Positions 34,903 to 43,327 of a stretch of 55,849 bases of DNA are shown in pieces. Numbering within the stretch: position 1 is the stretch's first letter; every line of letters begins with the position of its first letter. The position numbers and the translations under genes were made by a program. The DNA is from Bacteroidia bacterium (GTDB lineage: Bacteria > Bacteroidota > Bacteroidia > Flavobacteriales > Flavobacteriaceae): NCBI GenBank assembly GCA_030427735.1, contig JAUIBP010000016.1, positions 1 to 55,849 on the forward strand. Reading direction: 5' to 3'. Below the pieces are notes generated by a model. That model made no database searches and was not told the origin of the DNA. It saw only the letters and a program-made list of their open reading frames with translations.

Positions 34903-36261
34903 TTAGTTAAATCGCGTTTTAAAATCTTCTAGGGTAATGGTAAAACTGTCTAAGCCGTAGAATTCGTTGTCCGTCGCGCTAGGGTTTTCACTTTCTTTAT
35001 ACCAATTGGCGTAGGTATTAAGTTCGTCGGAAAAGCTGTTGTAATGGCTAGAGTAGGTTTTAACTTCTATTTGTGGGGTGTCGTTTTCGAAATTAAATTC
35101 CATTAAACGTAACCAACCATCTCCTATACCATATGTAGACCCATGAGCGTTTCTAAAGTTAGGGTCGGCATCTAAAACGGTTTGTCCACGGTCTTGATAA
35201 TCGGCTAAAACCTGAATAATTTGATTGCCGTTGTTATTGGTATCTATGCGCATGGCTTTACCGTGATGATGTCCACAAAGTACCATGAAAATTTGATCGT
35301 TTGGTTTAATGAACTTTTGAAAAAGATCTTCAGCCGAGTTGTGGTTTTCAGCATCAACTACTGTTAAATCAATTATAGGGTTGGCCTCTCTTAAGCCGTT
35401 TTCTTTAAGGTAATCGTGAGTGGTAATCATGGTTGGTAAGCCAGGGTTGGCATCTATTACACTTTGCGCCCAAGCAAGCACATCGTCTCCTGGTTGCATT
35501 TCAAAACTAATGTTTAAAAACGTATAGCCTGCTGCTTCAAAAGTTTGTGCAGAATTGGCACCCCCGTTATAGCTGGAAATATACCAAGGTTTATCTTTAA
35601 AGAAGCTGGATTCTGCACCAAAAACAGAGTTGAAATTATCGTGACCGCCAATGTGTAACATACCTACAATTTCAGGAATAAGTCCTAAGGTATATATTTC
35701 TTCCAAACGCGTAGGATCCGATTCAAATGACGCTTCAGACCACATGGCGTCGGCATCGTGGTTACCAGGAGCAACACCAAACGGAATACCTGTTTGCGAC
35801 AATAATTCGTACCCTGCTTTGGCTAAAGGCATTTCAAAATTAACTGTTTCTTGACTTGGGAATACTTCGCCAGAATTGGCAATAATGGTGTAAGGATCGT
35901 GAGCAAAACCACGGGCTTCGTGTTCTGGATCTAGAATTTCTGTTTGGTGCTGCCAAATATCGCCTACCGATGTAGCGAAGGCAATATCGCCACCACGGGT
36001 TACTGTATTGTTGGCAATGTACTCCATCATACCATAAAATTGCGTAGAAGCATCTATAGGAAAGTTTACGCCTTCACTAACTTGGTACGATGACTGATGC
36101 GTAAAATCGGTCATGTTTTGCGTGTCTGGAATAACCGCAATGGTAAAGGTTTTGTTGGTGTTTTCGTTGCTGTTGTTCGTGCTGGAATCGTCGTCGCTAC
36201 AAGCTGTAAATAAAGCTGCCGCCAATGCAAGGCTAAAAAGTGAGTAGGTTTTGTTTTTCAT
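34903..36261 (-). CDS. Calcineurin-like metallophosphoesterase lipoprotein
   Basis: The 452-residue protein has a lipoprotein signal (SLALAAALFTACSDDDSS), whose acidic residues after the Cys are a surface-export signal in this phylum. Metal-binding blocks of the phosphoesterase fold are FTIAVIPDTQN at the start, VAPGNHDADAMW and VLCGHHHGKAMR, with MITTHDY between. So both metals should be bound. Phosphate ester or phosphodiester hydrolysis outside the cell is likely; the substrate is unknown. A -7-like TACTTTCG lies about 30 bp upstream on the minus strand. Confidence 0.85.
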   Translation of the reverse strand: MKNKTYSLFSLALAAALFTACSDDDSSTNNSNENTNKTFTIAVIPDTQNMTDFTHQSSYQVSEGVNFPIDASTQFYGMMEYIANNTVTRGGDIAFATSVGDIWQHQTEILDPEHEARGFAHDPYTIIANSGEVFPSQETVNFEMPLAKAGYELLSQTGIPFGVAPGNHDADAMWSEASFESDPTRLEEIYTLGLIPEIVGMLHIGGHDNFNSVFGAESSFFKDKPWYISSYNGGANSAQTFEAAGYTFLNISFEMQPGDDVLAWAQSVIDANPGLPTMITTHDYLKENGLREANPIIDLTVVDAENHNSAEDLFQKFIKPNDQIFMVLCGHHHGKAMRIDTNNNGNQIIQVLADYQDRGQTVLDADPNFRNAHGSTYGIGDGWLRLMEFNFENDTPQIEVKTYSSHYNSFSDELNTYANWYKESENPSATDNEFYGLDSFTITLEDFKTRFN

Positions 36262-36435
36262 GTTCTCTAGTAATTTTATCTAAGCCGCGAAAGTATGTGC
36301 TGTATGTTACGCAAGTGTTAAAGCGTATTTAAGCTTGTGTAAGAAATTTCGAGCTATATTAACTAGAGATTAAGCCAGAGGTGCTACAGTTGTGATCTTG
36401 TGAGAATTAAACGAAATATTTCTGTTATATTGTTA

Positions 36436-36606
36436 TTACGCTTTAAGTCTTCTCTCTGAATATTGTCCTAATCTATAGGCAATCAAAATAGGAATAAAAG
36501 CTAAACCAATGTACTTTTCTAATAAGTTGTAATGCGACAAAAGAATTAAGATTGTAGCAGTCGAAAGTATAAAAATAATATCGAATTTATATGTATTGAT
36601 TTTCAT
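36436..36606 (-). CDS. Small membrane protein of unknown function
   Basis: A 56-codon frame starts MKINTYKFDIIFILSTATIL and ends YSERRLKA. It has two hydrophobic segments separated by a short polar hairpin and a basic tail after the second. It is within the 360-bp gap between the phosphoesterase and a lipoprotein gene, runs in their direction and starts 17 bp after the upstream stop codon. No family is recognised. Its coding status rests on the clean hydrophobic pattern and position. Confidence 0.5.
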   Translation of the reverse strand: MKINTYKFDIIFILSTATILILLSHYNLLEKYIGLAFIPILIAYRLGQYSERRLKA

Positions 36607-36623
36607 AGGTTATGGGTTGTTTT

Positions 36624-37001
36624 TTAATCGGTTATAAGGGTTAATTGCAGTTTGTGGTATTGCTCTTTAGAGTCGTTGGCATTGATTTGATAGGTGTAAT
36701 AGCCGGTGTTTAGCGGACTTTCTCCAACATAATCTATGGGCTGTATGGTGTAGGTTTCTCCTTCAATTTGTAATTCTATAAAGGCGTAACGATAAGCTTT
36801 CTCGAACGTTTTGTATGCGGAAAATTCTCCTGGACTTAAGCTGTTAAAATCAACATCTGTAGTGCTGGTGTTTACTACGATGTTTTCGAAATTGTAAGGG
36901 CTATCATTTAATAATCTTATTTCTACAGCATCGGGTATTTGGTCTGTAGAACACGCGAAAAGTGAAAATAATAATAGTAAAAGTGCTTGGGTTTTATGCA
37001 T
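36624..37001 (-). CDS. Small lipoprotein of unknown function
   Basis: The 125-residue product has a lipoprotein signal (QALLLLLFSLFACSTDQ, lipobox Cys near 17). The rest looks like a beta-rich domain with VEIRLLNDSPYNFENIVV and a YTYQINANDSKEQYHKLQ end. No family is recognised. It is 2 bp from the next lipoprotein gene, so the two are probably one operon with the small membrane protein after them. Confidence 0.7.
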   Translation of the reverse strand: MHKTQALLLLLFSLFACSTDQIPDAVEIRLLNDSPYNFENIVVNTSTTDVDFNSLSPGEFSAYKTFEKAYRYAFIELQIEGETYTIQPIDYVGESPLNTGYYTYQINANDSKEQYHKLQLTLITD

Positions 37002-37003
37002 AA

Positions 37004-37450
37004 TTAATCTGTTTTAATTTCGATCTTATATATCAACTTTCCGTTATTGTAAAGTGTGCCTGAGTTGTTATCGAAAGTAAAGTTGTTGTTTTTGAATTCT
37101 TCTGATTTTGTAAGTTCAAGAAGTTTTGGAGTTTTATTCTCTACAGGTAAAAACAGTTCTGCCTTGGTGTGTTCGGGATTAAAAATAATAAAGGCACTTA
37201 AAACAGCTGAATTGTTGGGGTCTGGTGTTGTTGGATTAAGGCGTATGCCAACAGCAAATACTTTTACACAATCTTGTAGTAAGGCGCTCCAAGTTTCTCC
37301 GGCAGCAGTAAGGCAGCCGTGCGCATCTTTTTGTCCGCCAACAGGCTGGTCTGTCGATTTTGGTGATGAAATAGCTTTAGGCGTTTTATTTGAATTTTGG
37401 TTGCAAGAGGTAACAAACAGTAACATGCCTATTAAAAGTAAATGCTTCAT
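37004..37450 (-). CDS. Lipoprotein of unknown function
   Basis: The start at 37450 gives MKHLLLIGMLLFVTSCNQNS, a clean lipoprotein signal; an upstream in-frame start would put a poor segment in front of it. The mature part of 148 residues has a block with GGQKDAHGCLTAAGETWSAL and later FAVGIRLNPTTPDPNNSAV, and ends with a beta-like IYKIEIKTD. No family is recognised. It is next to a second lipoprotein gene (2 bp). Confidence 0.7.
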   Translation of the reverse strand: MKHLLLIGMLLFVTSCNQNSNKTPKAISSPKSTDQPVGGQKDAHGCLTAAGETWSALLQDCVKVFAVGIRLNPTTPDPNNSAVLSAFIIFNPEHTKAELFLPVENKTPKLLELTKSEEFKNNNFTFDNNSGTLYNNGKLIYKIEIKTD

Positions 37451-37516
37451 AAGTGGTTTCTTTGGGTTGATTGCTGACCATGTTATGAAGATAATCATTT
37501 TTATGAAAAGTTATAG

Positions 37517-37993
37517 TTATAAGCTTATGCTTGTTAAAAATACTTGAGGGAAAACTTCATCTAAAGTCTGGTCTTGATTGTTGTAAACGACGCTGTTAGG
37601 AACAAAATAAACTAGTCCGCATGCTGCTGCCAATGCTTCTGTTGTAAAGTCTAACTTCACGGTTTGTGTATCGTTAAGTTGTAAAATATAATCGAATGTG
37701 GTGTCGTTGGGAATATATAATTCTAAAGTATTGTCCAATACTTTAATATCGGCGTTTGCGGTATTAGATTTGCTAGCGGGGTTGTACCGAATCCCTAAAC
37801 CGCTTTGCAGTATAATATCGTCAGGGTTAATAGTGCCGTTTTCTAGTAAGTTGTTGCCGTTATCGTCTGTTATTTTCAAAAACACACTAGGGAATGCTGG
37901 CGCGTAAAGTGCGCAGTCTAATTGGTTGTCGTCGTCGTTTTGACAACTGAAGCACAAAAGTGAGAGTAGCAGTATTAAAATTGATTTTTTCAT
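37517..37993 (-). CDS. Lipoprotein of unknown function
   Basis: The ATG at 37993 gives MKKSILILLLSLLCFSCQND, an excellent lipoprotein signal with DDDN after the Cys. A longer frame would start inside repeat copy D and is rejected. The 158-residue product has a beta-rich body with VFLKITDDNGNNLLENG. No family is recognised. Because copy D lies just upstream (from 38017), the repeat has probably replaced or pushed back the gene's original promoter. Confidence 0.72.
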   Translation of the reverse strand: MKKSILILLLSLLCFSCQNDDDNQLDCALYAPAFPSVFLKITDDNGNNLLENGTINPDDIILQSGLGIRYNPASKSNTANADIKVLDNTLELYIPNDTTFDYILQLNDTQTVKLDFTTEALAAACGLVYFVPNSVVYNNQDQTLDEVFPQVFLTSISL

Positions 37994-38016
37994 TTTTTGT
38001 AGTTGTTCGTTGCAGC

Positions 38017-38193
38017 GATGCATTTTTAGTGCAAGACTTTCAGTTTCTATAAATATTTTTTCGCCACGAATGCACGAATATTTGACATAGTTTTAGAAAG
38101 GATATTCGTGTATTTGTGGCGAAATTAAATACAAATAATCGGACTTTCAGTCTGTTTTCAAACTTATGTACTTCCAGTCTATAGTGGTTTAGT
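38017..38193. repeat. Palindromic dispersed repeat, copy D (left end lost)
   Basis: The copy starts at GATGCATTTTTAGTGCAAG, lacking the ATTGG end, and runs through GCCACGAATGCACGAATATT, the mirrored arm and CGGACTTTCAGTCTG to ATAGTGGTTTAG. It lies between two lipoprotein genes of the same strand. Confidence 0.88.
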
Positions 38194-38216
38194 TTAATAA
38201 TGTTATATGCCCGATA

Positions 38217-38690
38217 TTATTTTATAATTTCGAACATTCTTTCGCTCTCGTAAGCTTCCCATTTTAAAACAGCGTTATACCAAACTTTGGTTACTGTTGT
38301 ATTTGAGTTGCTTTGATCAATTTCCGTTTTAATAATATCAAAGTCCGATTCTGAAAATTGAATTTTAGTTTCCGAATAGTTATTTTGGTCTATGTTGGTA
38401 CTTGGTAAAATAGACAGGTATTTCCCGTGTTCTCCATCTGCAACGGTAATCCCTTTAGGTGCATCTAAATTGCCATTGTAGTAGAGTTTCCATTCGCCAT
38501 TTATTTTATGGTAAATTGTAATGTTTGCTTCGTTGTAGCCATTATCTATTTCAAACAGGCTTAAACCTTCTGCATTCCGGTAGGTAACATCAATACCAAT
38601 GTCTACATTAACACAGCAATCGTTATCGTCTGTACTGTTACAGGAAATTAAAATTCCGAAAATTATTAGTCCAAAAAGTATTTTTTTCAT
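38217..38690 (-). CDS. Lipoprotein of unknown function
   Basis: The 157-residue product starts MKKILFGLIIFGILISCNST with DDNDCC after the lipobox, so it is a lipoprotein, probably surface-exposed. Several segments look like beta strands, for example GIDVTYRNAEGLSLFEID. The C-terminal part ends ERMFEIIK. No family is recognised. Repeat copy D begins 24 bp beyond its stop codon. Confidence 0.68.
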   Translation of the reverse strand: MKKILFGLIIFGILISCNSTDDNDCCVNVDIGIDVTYRNAEGLSLFEIDNGYNEANITIYHKINGEWKLYYNGNLDAPKGITVADGEHGKYLSILPSTNIDQNNYSETKIQFSESDFDIIKTEIDQSNSNTTVTKVWYNAVLKWEAYESERMFEIIK

Positions 38691-38915
38691 CTGGGAGTAT
38701 GTATTGTTTTTAAGTCGATTTATTTTTTAAAGTGTTAAATTAGATCAATTATTATTATCCAAACTTAAATAAGCGGGTATTTTAAAAAACTAATATACTT
38801 TTTTAATGAGTTATAATAAAGCGTATTATTAAACGTTTTAAAGAAAGTTTTTAAGCAAAAAAGTAAACGTATAGCACAGAATTACATTTATTATTAACTA
38901 ATTGAATTTAATATT

Positions 38916-39560
38916 ATGAAACGTGTGTTTTTGTGTTTTTGCATTATTGCATTTATTTTTTCTTGTTCAGAGTCAGATGATTCTAAAAATCAAAACAGCC
39001 AATCCGATGATAATTTTTTTGCATTAACAGTGGGGAATTCTTGGGTTTACAAAAATTATAAATATAATCCAGTTACAGAAACCTATCAAGATATTGGTGT
39101 AGTAGACTCCATAAGTATTGTAGGTGTTCAAGATTTTTCGGGAGAATCCTATTATAAATTTAGAAGATTGACCACAGGAAATGAAGATAAAATCACGTTT
39201 TGCAATCCTAATGGGGAACATTTCGAGTTTTTAAGAGCATTCGATGGAAATTTAATAAACGAAGAAGGCGCTATAAAATTTACCAATAGTAATAATGAAG
39301 AACGTTTATTGCAAGAAAATGAATGGGGAAATATTTACGAAATTCTAGTAGAAGGTAATACTGTTATAAGTGTTGAAGCAGGTGAATTTGATTGTATAAA
39401 TTCAGAACGATACGTTAAAAATTCAGATGGTGAGCAATTACCGGGTTTAGACCGGTTTTATTACGCAAGTGGTGTCGGACTTATTTATGATACATCATCA
39501 TTTGTTTCCAATTCAGTACCAAGTATTATTAGAAGTTTAGATTCCTATAAAGTCCAATAA
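38916..39560 (+). CDS. Lipoprotein of unknown function
   Basis: The 214-residue product starts MKRVFLCFCIIAFIFSCSES, with DDSKNQNSQSDD after the lipobox. The body has TVGNSWVYKNYKYNP and SGVGLIYDTSSFVSNS, blocks seen in Bacteroidota lipoproteins of unknown role. It is the only plus-strand gene in this stretch and ends at a strong terminator (39576-39611). Confidence 0.7.
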   Translation: MKRVFLCFCIIAFIFSCSESDDSKNQNSQSDDNFFALTVGNSWVYKNYKYNPVTETYQDIGVVDSISIVGVQDFSGESYYKFRRLTTGNEDKITFCNPNGEHFEFLRAFDGNLINEEGAIKFTNSNNEERLLQENEWGNIYEILVEGNTVISVEAGEFDCINSERYVKNSDGEQLPGLDRFYYASGVGLIYDTSSFVSNSVPSIIRSLDSYKVQ

Positions 39561-39575
39561 AAATAATTAAAATAC

Positions 39576-39611
39576 AAAAGAAACGTAGTCTTAAAAGGCT
39601 CGTTTCTTTTT
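39576..39611 (+). terminator. Terminator after the plus-strand lipoprotein gene
   Basis: The arms AAAAGAAACG and CGTTTCTTTT flank a 15-base loop; a short T run follows. Confidence 0.75.
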
Positions 39612-39720
39612 GTTAATACTGCATACATTAATCGGGGCATAGTAACAAGTAAGTTTAGCTTCTGTCTGCCAATAAGTAGCTAAGTAGGAGTATATAACTT
39701 ACACACTTTTCAGGACGGTG

Positions 39721-40725
39721 TTAGTGTTTTTCATAAATCCATTCTGTTGCTCTTTTAATCACAGGATCTTCATGTAATTCAGTAAAAACAGATGGTTCAG
39801 TTAGGAGTTCATCAGGATTGATTTTGCCACCAAAAACAACACCTTTTCTATCGGCATAAATACTGGTTGTTAAAAATATTGCAGAACCATCACTTAAGTC
39901 GAATTGAGTGTTTCCTGTCGTTAATCCAGCTGTAGGTTCTCCAAAACTTTTAGTATTCTTTTTATTACGAAATGCTACGGTTACAACTTCGCCTGAACTA
40001 CAAGTTTTAGAACTTGTTAATACAGCAATACAGGGTGTCTCGTTTATTAATTTATATGGCGTTTTGCTTATTTTAGTAATGATTGTAGAGTCCATACCGG
40101 TCTCTCCATTTTTATAAAACCAAGAAGATTTTTTATGTTTTCTGTCTATAAAATAGCCGCAAATGCCCTCGTTTAAAAGCGGGCCAACTCCTGCTAACAT
40201 AGGCCAACAGTTACCACCCGTATTTTTTCTTAAATCTAGAATCCAGCCTTTAATGTTTTTGTGGTCAATAGATTTTATTGTACTCTGTAAACTATCAGCA
40301 TATGTTTGTATAGAAATAGAATCGCCACTATTAAATCCTTTCATTGAAATATAACCAATGTTGTTATTTAATGTTTTACCAGAAAAAGTAATTAATTCGT
40401 TAATAGTTTTTGTTTTGGAAGTCGATTCCCATTTCGCTTTTTGCGCTTTAGGCATGAAGATGCTGTGGTGGTCTTTAAGTTCTGTAAGCGTGTATTCAAT
40501 TAAAGGATAACACGCTTCAATAGAATCGATAGTCTTTAATTTTTCGTTGATTAGACCTTTTAAGTGTTTAAAATTAACGGAATCTCTGCGGATAGAATTT
40601 TTCTCAATAATATCTAAGACTTCATCCATGTATTTTTGAGGTGTCAAATCCTCTTTTTTTGGGGATGTGCAACTTAAAACGGAAAGAAATATTAGTATTT
40701 TAAATGAAATTTTTATTGTGTTCAT
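39721..40725 (-). CDS. S41 family peptidase (C-terminal processing protease-like)
   Basis: The start at 40725 gives MNTIKISFKILIFLSVLSCT, a lipoprotein-type signal; a longer frame upstream adds an unlikely leader. The protein is 334 residues. The core shows GWILDLRKNTGGNCWPMLAG and the catalytic region VLTSSKTCSSGEVVTVAF, with the nucleophile Ser in CSSGE, and FGEPTAGLTTG after it. There is no PDZ domain before the protease core, so it is a short-form S41 enzyme. It acts outside the inner membrane; the substrate is unknown. Confidence 0.85.
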   Translation of the reverse strand: MNTIKISFKILIFLSVLSCTSPKKEDLTPQKYMDEVLDIIEKNSIRRDSVNFKHLKGLINEKLKTIDSIEACYPLIEYTLTELKDHHSIFMPKAQKAKWESTSKTKTINELITFSGKTLNNNIGYISMKGFNSGDSISIQTYADSLQSTIKSIDHKNIKGWILDLRKNTGGNCWPMLAGVGPLLNEGICGYFIDRKHKKSSWFYKNGETGMDSTIITKISKTPYKLINETPCIAVLTSSKTCSSGEVVTVAFRNKKNTKSFGEPTAGLTTGNTQFDLSDGSAIFLTTSIYADRKGVVFGGKINPDELLTEPSVFTELHEDPVIKRATEWIYEKH

Positions 40726-40893
40726 AACACTGAATGGTAAACTGCATGAATTCAACTTTGGCGTAATTTATAAATTGAAAACAACAAATATTGCTTTTAG
40801 GAGTAATAAATCTCATGCATTTACTATTCAAACACAAAATACTTAAAATAAATAACGCTGTCTAAAAAGTTAGTTTTTCGTCAATCTGAATTT

Positions 40894-41093
40894 ATTGGTC
40901 TCAGTCGTTAGTTAAAACTATGCACTTTTAGTGCAAGACTTTCAGTTTCTATAAATATTTTTTCGCCACGAATGCACGAATATTTGACATAGTTTTTATA
41001 AAGAATATTAGTGTATTTGTGGCTAAGATAAATACAAATAATCGGACTTTCAGTCTGTTTTCAAACCTATAGACTTCCAGTCTATAGTGGTTT
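40894..41093. repeat. Palindromic dispersed repeat, copy E, abutting the transposase element
   Basis: The copy is complete from ATTGGTCTCAG to ATAGTGGTTT. Immediately after it the transposase element begins with the same ATTGGTTTCA left end, so repeat and element lie head to tail. Left flank is TTT. Confidence 0.92.
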
Positions 41094-41669
41094 ATTGGTT
41101 TCAAATTTGGGTCTAAAACCCTGCAATTTCATTGCAGCACTTTAGTAATATAAAAATTATATCTTTATGAGATGTCAGTATATCAACGGAAAGGATCTCA
41201 TACAGTTAGTCGTTTGAGTTGTCATATAGTTTGGTCAACGAAGTATCGATATAAAGTATTGAAAGGAGATATTCAAAAGCGATGTCGAGACTTACTGATT
41301 CAGATTAGTGAGGCAGAAGAATTAGAAATATTAAAAGGAGTAGTAAGTTCAGATCATGTTCATCTTCATATAGAATATTCCCCAACGCAAAGTATTAGTT
41401 TTTTGGTGAAACAGTTGAAGGGGAGAAGTTCAAGAAAATTGCAACAGGAATTTCCTCAATTAAGAAAAATGTATTGGGGTAGACATTTTTGGGCAACCGG
41501 ATATGGAGTTTGGAGTACAGATAATATAACGGATGAAATGGTAAATGAATATTTGGAGCATCACAGAAAACCCAATTCAGATAATTCTAATTTTATATTA
41601 GAGTAAAAAAGGAGGGACTAAAGTCCCTCGTGTAACAAACCTATGGACTTCTAGTCCATAGTGGTTTAG
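41094..41669 (+). mobile_element. IS200/IS605-type insertion element with tnpA only
   Basis: The left end starts ATTGGTTTCA right after repeat E and carries the hairpin CTGCAAT-TTC-ATTGCAG (41121-41137). The right end has GGGACTAAAGTCCC (41614-41627) and a 21-bp palindrome with 9-bp arms and a TCT loop (41641-41661), then GTGGTTTAG. There are no terminal inverted repeats and no target duplication, as expected for this family. It shares both ends with the dispersed repeats. Confidence 0.8.
41172..41606 (+). CDS. tnpA: IS200/IS605 family transposase TnpA (Y1 HUH type)
   Basis: The 144-residue protein is full length for TnpA. It starts with SRLSCHIVWSTKYRYKVL, has the HUH metal site HVHLHIEYSP at about 58-67 (His60-Leu-His62 arrangement), the SFLVKQLKGRSSRKLQ helix, and the catalytic Tyr in MVNEYLEHHRK near the C terminus. 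It cuts and joins single-stranded DNA at hairpin ends. The catalytic residues are all there, so it may still be active and mobilise the nearby palindromic repeats. No TnpB gene accompanies it. Confidence 0.92.
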   Translation: MSVYQRKGSHTVSRLSCHIVWSTKYRYKVLKGDIQKRCRDLLIQISEAEELEILKGVVSSDHVHLHIEYSPTQSISFLVKQLKGRSSRKLQQEFPQLRKMYWGRHFWATGYGVWSTDNITDEMVNEYLEHHRKPNSDNSNFILE

Positions 41670-41724
41670 TTAACTTCGTTGAATCTTTGATTTCAGATTC
41701 TCATAATTATTGATTTTCAATATG

Positions 41725-41778
41725 ATGAGATTCTGTGTCACTTGCCTGCCGGTAGGCAGGAGCACAGAATGACACATT
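41725..41778. repeat. Hairpin-rich intergenic repeat
   Basis: CCTGCC-GGTA-GGCAGG (41745-41760) is nested in a longer stem with arms ATTCTGTG and CACAGAAT. This GC-rich stem stands out in AT-rich sequence and resembles short dispersed repeats of other Flavobacteriaceae. Confidence 0.6.
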
Positions 41779-41830
41779 TTAAATCTTTTGGACAGCCTCA
41801 TTACGTCTTATCGCGTTAACAGTTTGTGTT

Positions 41831-42349
41831 TCAATTCAGCTTTCGTTTCATCATAATGTCGGTTTGTTCATCGTTACCGAGTTTAAAAATGTGTTTATCG
41901 AATGCTGTAAAACCATTTTTTTTATAAAAGCGGATGGCTCTAGAGTTTTCTTCCCAAACTCCTAGCCAAACATATTCAACCTGTTTTTCGTTTGCTAAGG
42001 CAATGGCTTTATCGTAAAGCATTTGTCCAACTTTTTTGCCATGATATTCTTTTAGCACATAAATCCGTTCAATTTCGAGTGCGCTTTTGTCTTTTATTTC
42101 GGTTTGAGATTGTCCCACATTTACTTTTAAATATCCGATAGTTGCTTTGTCAAGCTCTGCAAAGTAAAATTCAGCGTTTTGGTCTTCCAGCTCCTGAGTC
42201 AGTTTTTCTAATGAAAAGCCCTTTTCTAAATACGCCTTCATGTTTTCTTCGCTGTTTACAGAAGAAAACGTTTCGGCAAAAGTCAGTTTTCCAATTTGTT
42301 GTAATTCATTGATATCGTTGAGAGATATTTTTCTGATAGATATTTCCAT
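41831..42349 (-). CDS. GNAT family N-acetyltransferase
   Basis: The 172-residue protein opens MEISIRKISLNDINELQQIG, as GNAT proteins do. The acetyl-CoA-binding motif A is IERIYVLKEYHGKKVGQMLYDKA with an R/QxxGxG/A-like loop, followed by the YVWLGVWEENSRAIRFYKKN block. It acetylates a small molecule or protein amine that cannot be named. It lies 12 bp after the SMR transporter gene in the same direction, so the two are likely one unit. Confidence 0.88.
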   Translation of the reverse strand: MEISIRKISLNDINELQQIGKLTFAETFSSVNSEENMKAYLEKGFSLEKLTQELEDQNAEFYFAELDKATIGYLKVNVGQSQTEIKDKSALEIERIYVLKEYHGKKVGQMLYDKAIALANEKQVEYVWLGVWEENSRAIRFYKKNGFTAFDKHIFKLGNDEQTDIMMKRKLN

Positions 42350-42361
42350 GCTTTTATGAGT

Positions 42362-42691
42362 TTAATGAGATGAAACCGCTTTTAAGCCTACAATTGAAGC
42401 AATTAACGTGGTGAGAAAAAGTATGCGCAGGAAGGATGCTGGTTCTTTAAATATAAATATACCTACGAGAACCGTACCAACTGCTCCAATTCCTGTCCAA
42501 ACAGCATAGGCTGTACCAATGGGCAAGGTTTGGGAAGCTTTAATTAAAAGCGTCATACTAATGGTAAGCGCTATTAAAAAGCCAACATACCAAAGGTACA
42601 TGTCGTTCCCAGTTGTTTCTTTTGCTTTTCCTAAACAAAATGCAAAGGCAACTTCAAATAAGCCTGCAATAATTAAAATGATCCAATTCAT
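42362..42691 (-). CDS. SMR family efflux protein, Gdx/SugE-like
   Basis: The 109-residue protein has four membrane segments and the SMR key residue Glu13 in GLFEVAFAF. The motif GTAYAVWTGIGAVGTVLVGI fits the Gdx/SugE branch, which exports guanidinium, rather than EmrE. It works as an antiparallel dimer in the inner membrane. It is followed by the GNAT gene and preceded, 72 bp away, by the Crp-type regulator. Confidence 0.87.
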   Translation of the reverse strand: MNWIILIIAGLFEVAFAFCLGKAKETTGNDMYLWYVGFLIALTISMTLLIKASQTLPIGTAYAVWTGIGAVGTVLVGIFIFKEPASFLRILFLTTLIASIVGLKAVSSH

Positions 42692-42763
42692 TATTTTCTA
42701 TGTTTTGGACAAAGGTCTTAATAAGGTTTGAAGAATAATTTAACAAATGATAAAAAACGAAAC

Positions 42764-43327
42764 TTAGCTGATATTGGCCCGTATTCTGCTTAAACTTACT
42801 TGTGTAATTCCTAGATAGGAAGCGATGAGACCGAGCGGAACCCGTTGGATTAGAGTAGGGTGGTTTTTTAAGAGTTCGAGATAACGTTCTGTTGCTGTGC
42901 CAAGCTGATTGGAAATAAAGCGTTGCTCGGCTTTAATGAGTTCTTGTTCGGCAAATTTTCTGCCCCAGTTTGCAATGTCAATATCGGTAGCGAATAAATT
43001 CTGAAGGTTTTCAGTACTAATTTTGTAGAGTTCGCAATCTTCCAAGAGTTCTATGTTTTCGTAGCCGCTTTGGTTAAGAATGTAGCTTTTTAGCGAAATA
43101 ATAGTGTCGCCTTCTTCTCCAAACGCAATGGTAACCTCAATATCGTCGGTGTTGGAAAACGTTCGTGCAATTCCTTTTTTTATGAAATAGATGTTTTTTT
43201 CAACCTTGTCCGAACGAATAATAAGCTGATTTTTTGGAAGACTGATTTCCTCAAAACTTCCAATCAATTTCAGTTTAGATGATGCTTTAATAGGATATAT
43301 TTTGTCTAGAATTTGGTTGATATTCAT
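42764..43327 (-). CDS. Crp/Fnr family transcriptional regulator
   Basis: The 187-residue protein has a cyclic-nucleotide-binding-like N-terminal domain (SFEEISLPKNQLIIRSDKVE, then IYFIKKGIARTF). The C-terminal DNA-binding part is short: VPLGLIASYLGITQVSLSRIR is the helix-turn-helix. This is the small Bacteroidota type. Its ATG (43325-43327) overlaps the first bases of repeat copy F, so any promoter now lies within or beyond the repeat. It might control the SMR and GNAT genes below. Confidence 0.85.
   Translation of the reverse strand: MNINQILDKIYPIKASSKLKLIGSFEEISLPKNQLIIRSDKVEKNIYFIKKGIARTFSNTDDIEVTIAFGEEGDTIISLKSYILNQSGYENIELLEDCELYKISTENLQNLFATDIDIANWGRKFAEQELIKAEQRFISNQLGTATERYLELLKNHPTLIQRVPLGLIASYLGITQVSLSRIRANIS

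Noticed and set aside
37994-38023. Upstream start for the lipoprotein gene at 37517
   Set aside because: The extra ten residues come from repeat copy D and would put a polar leader before a perfect lipoprotein signal; the ATG at 37993 is preferred.
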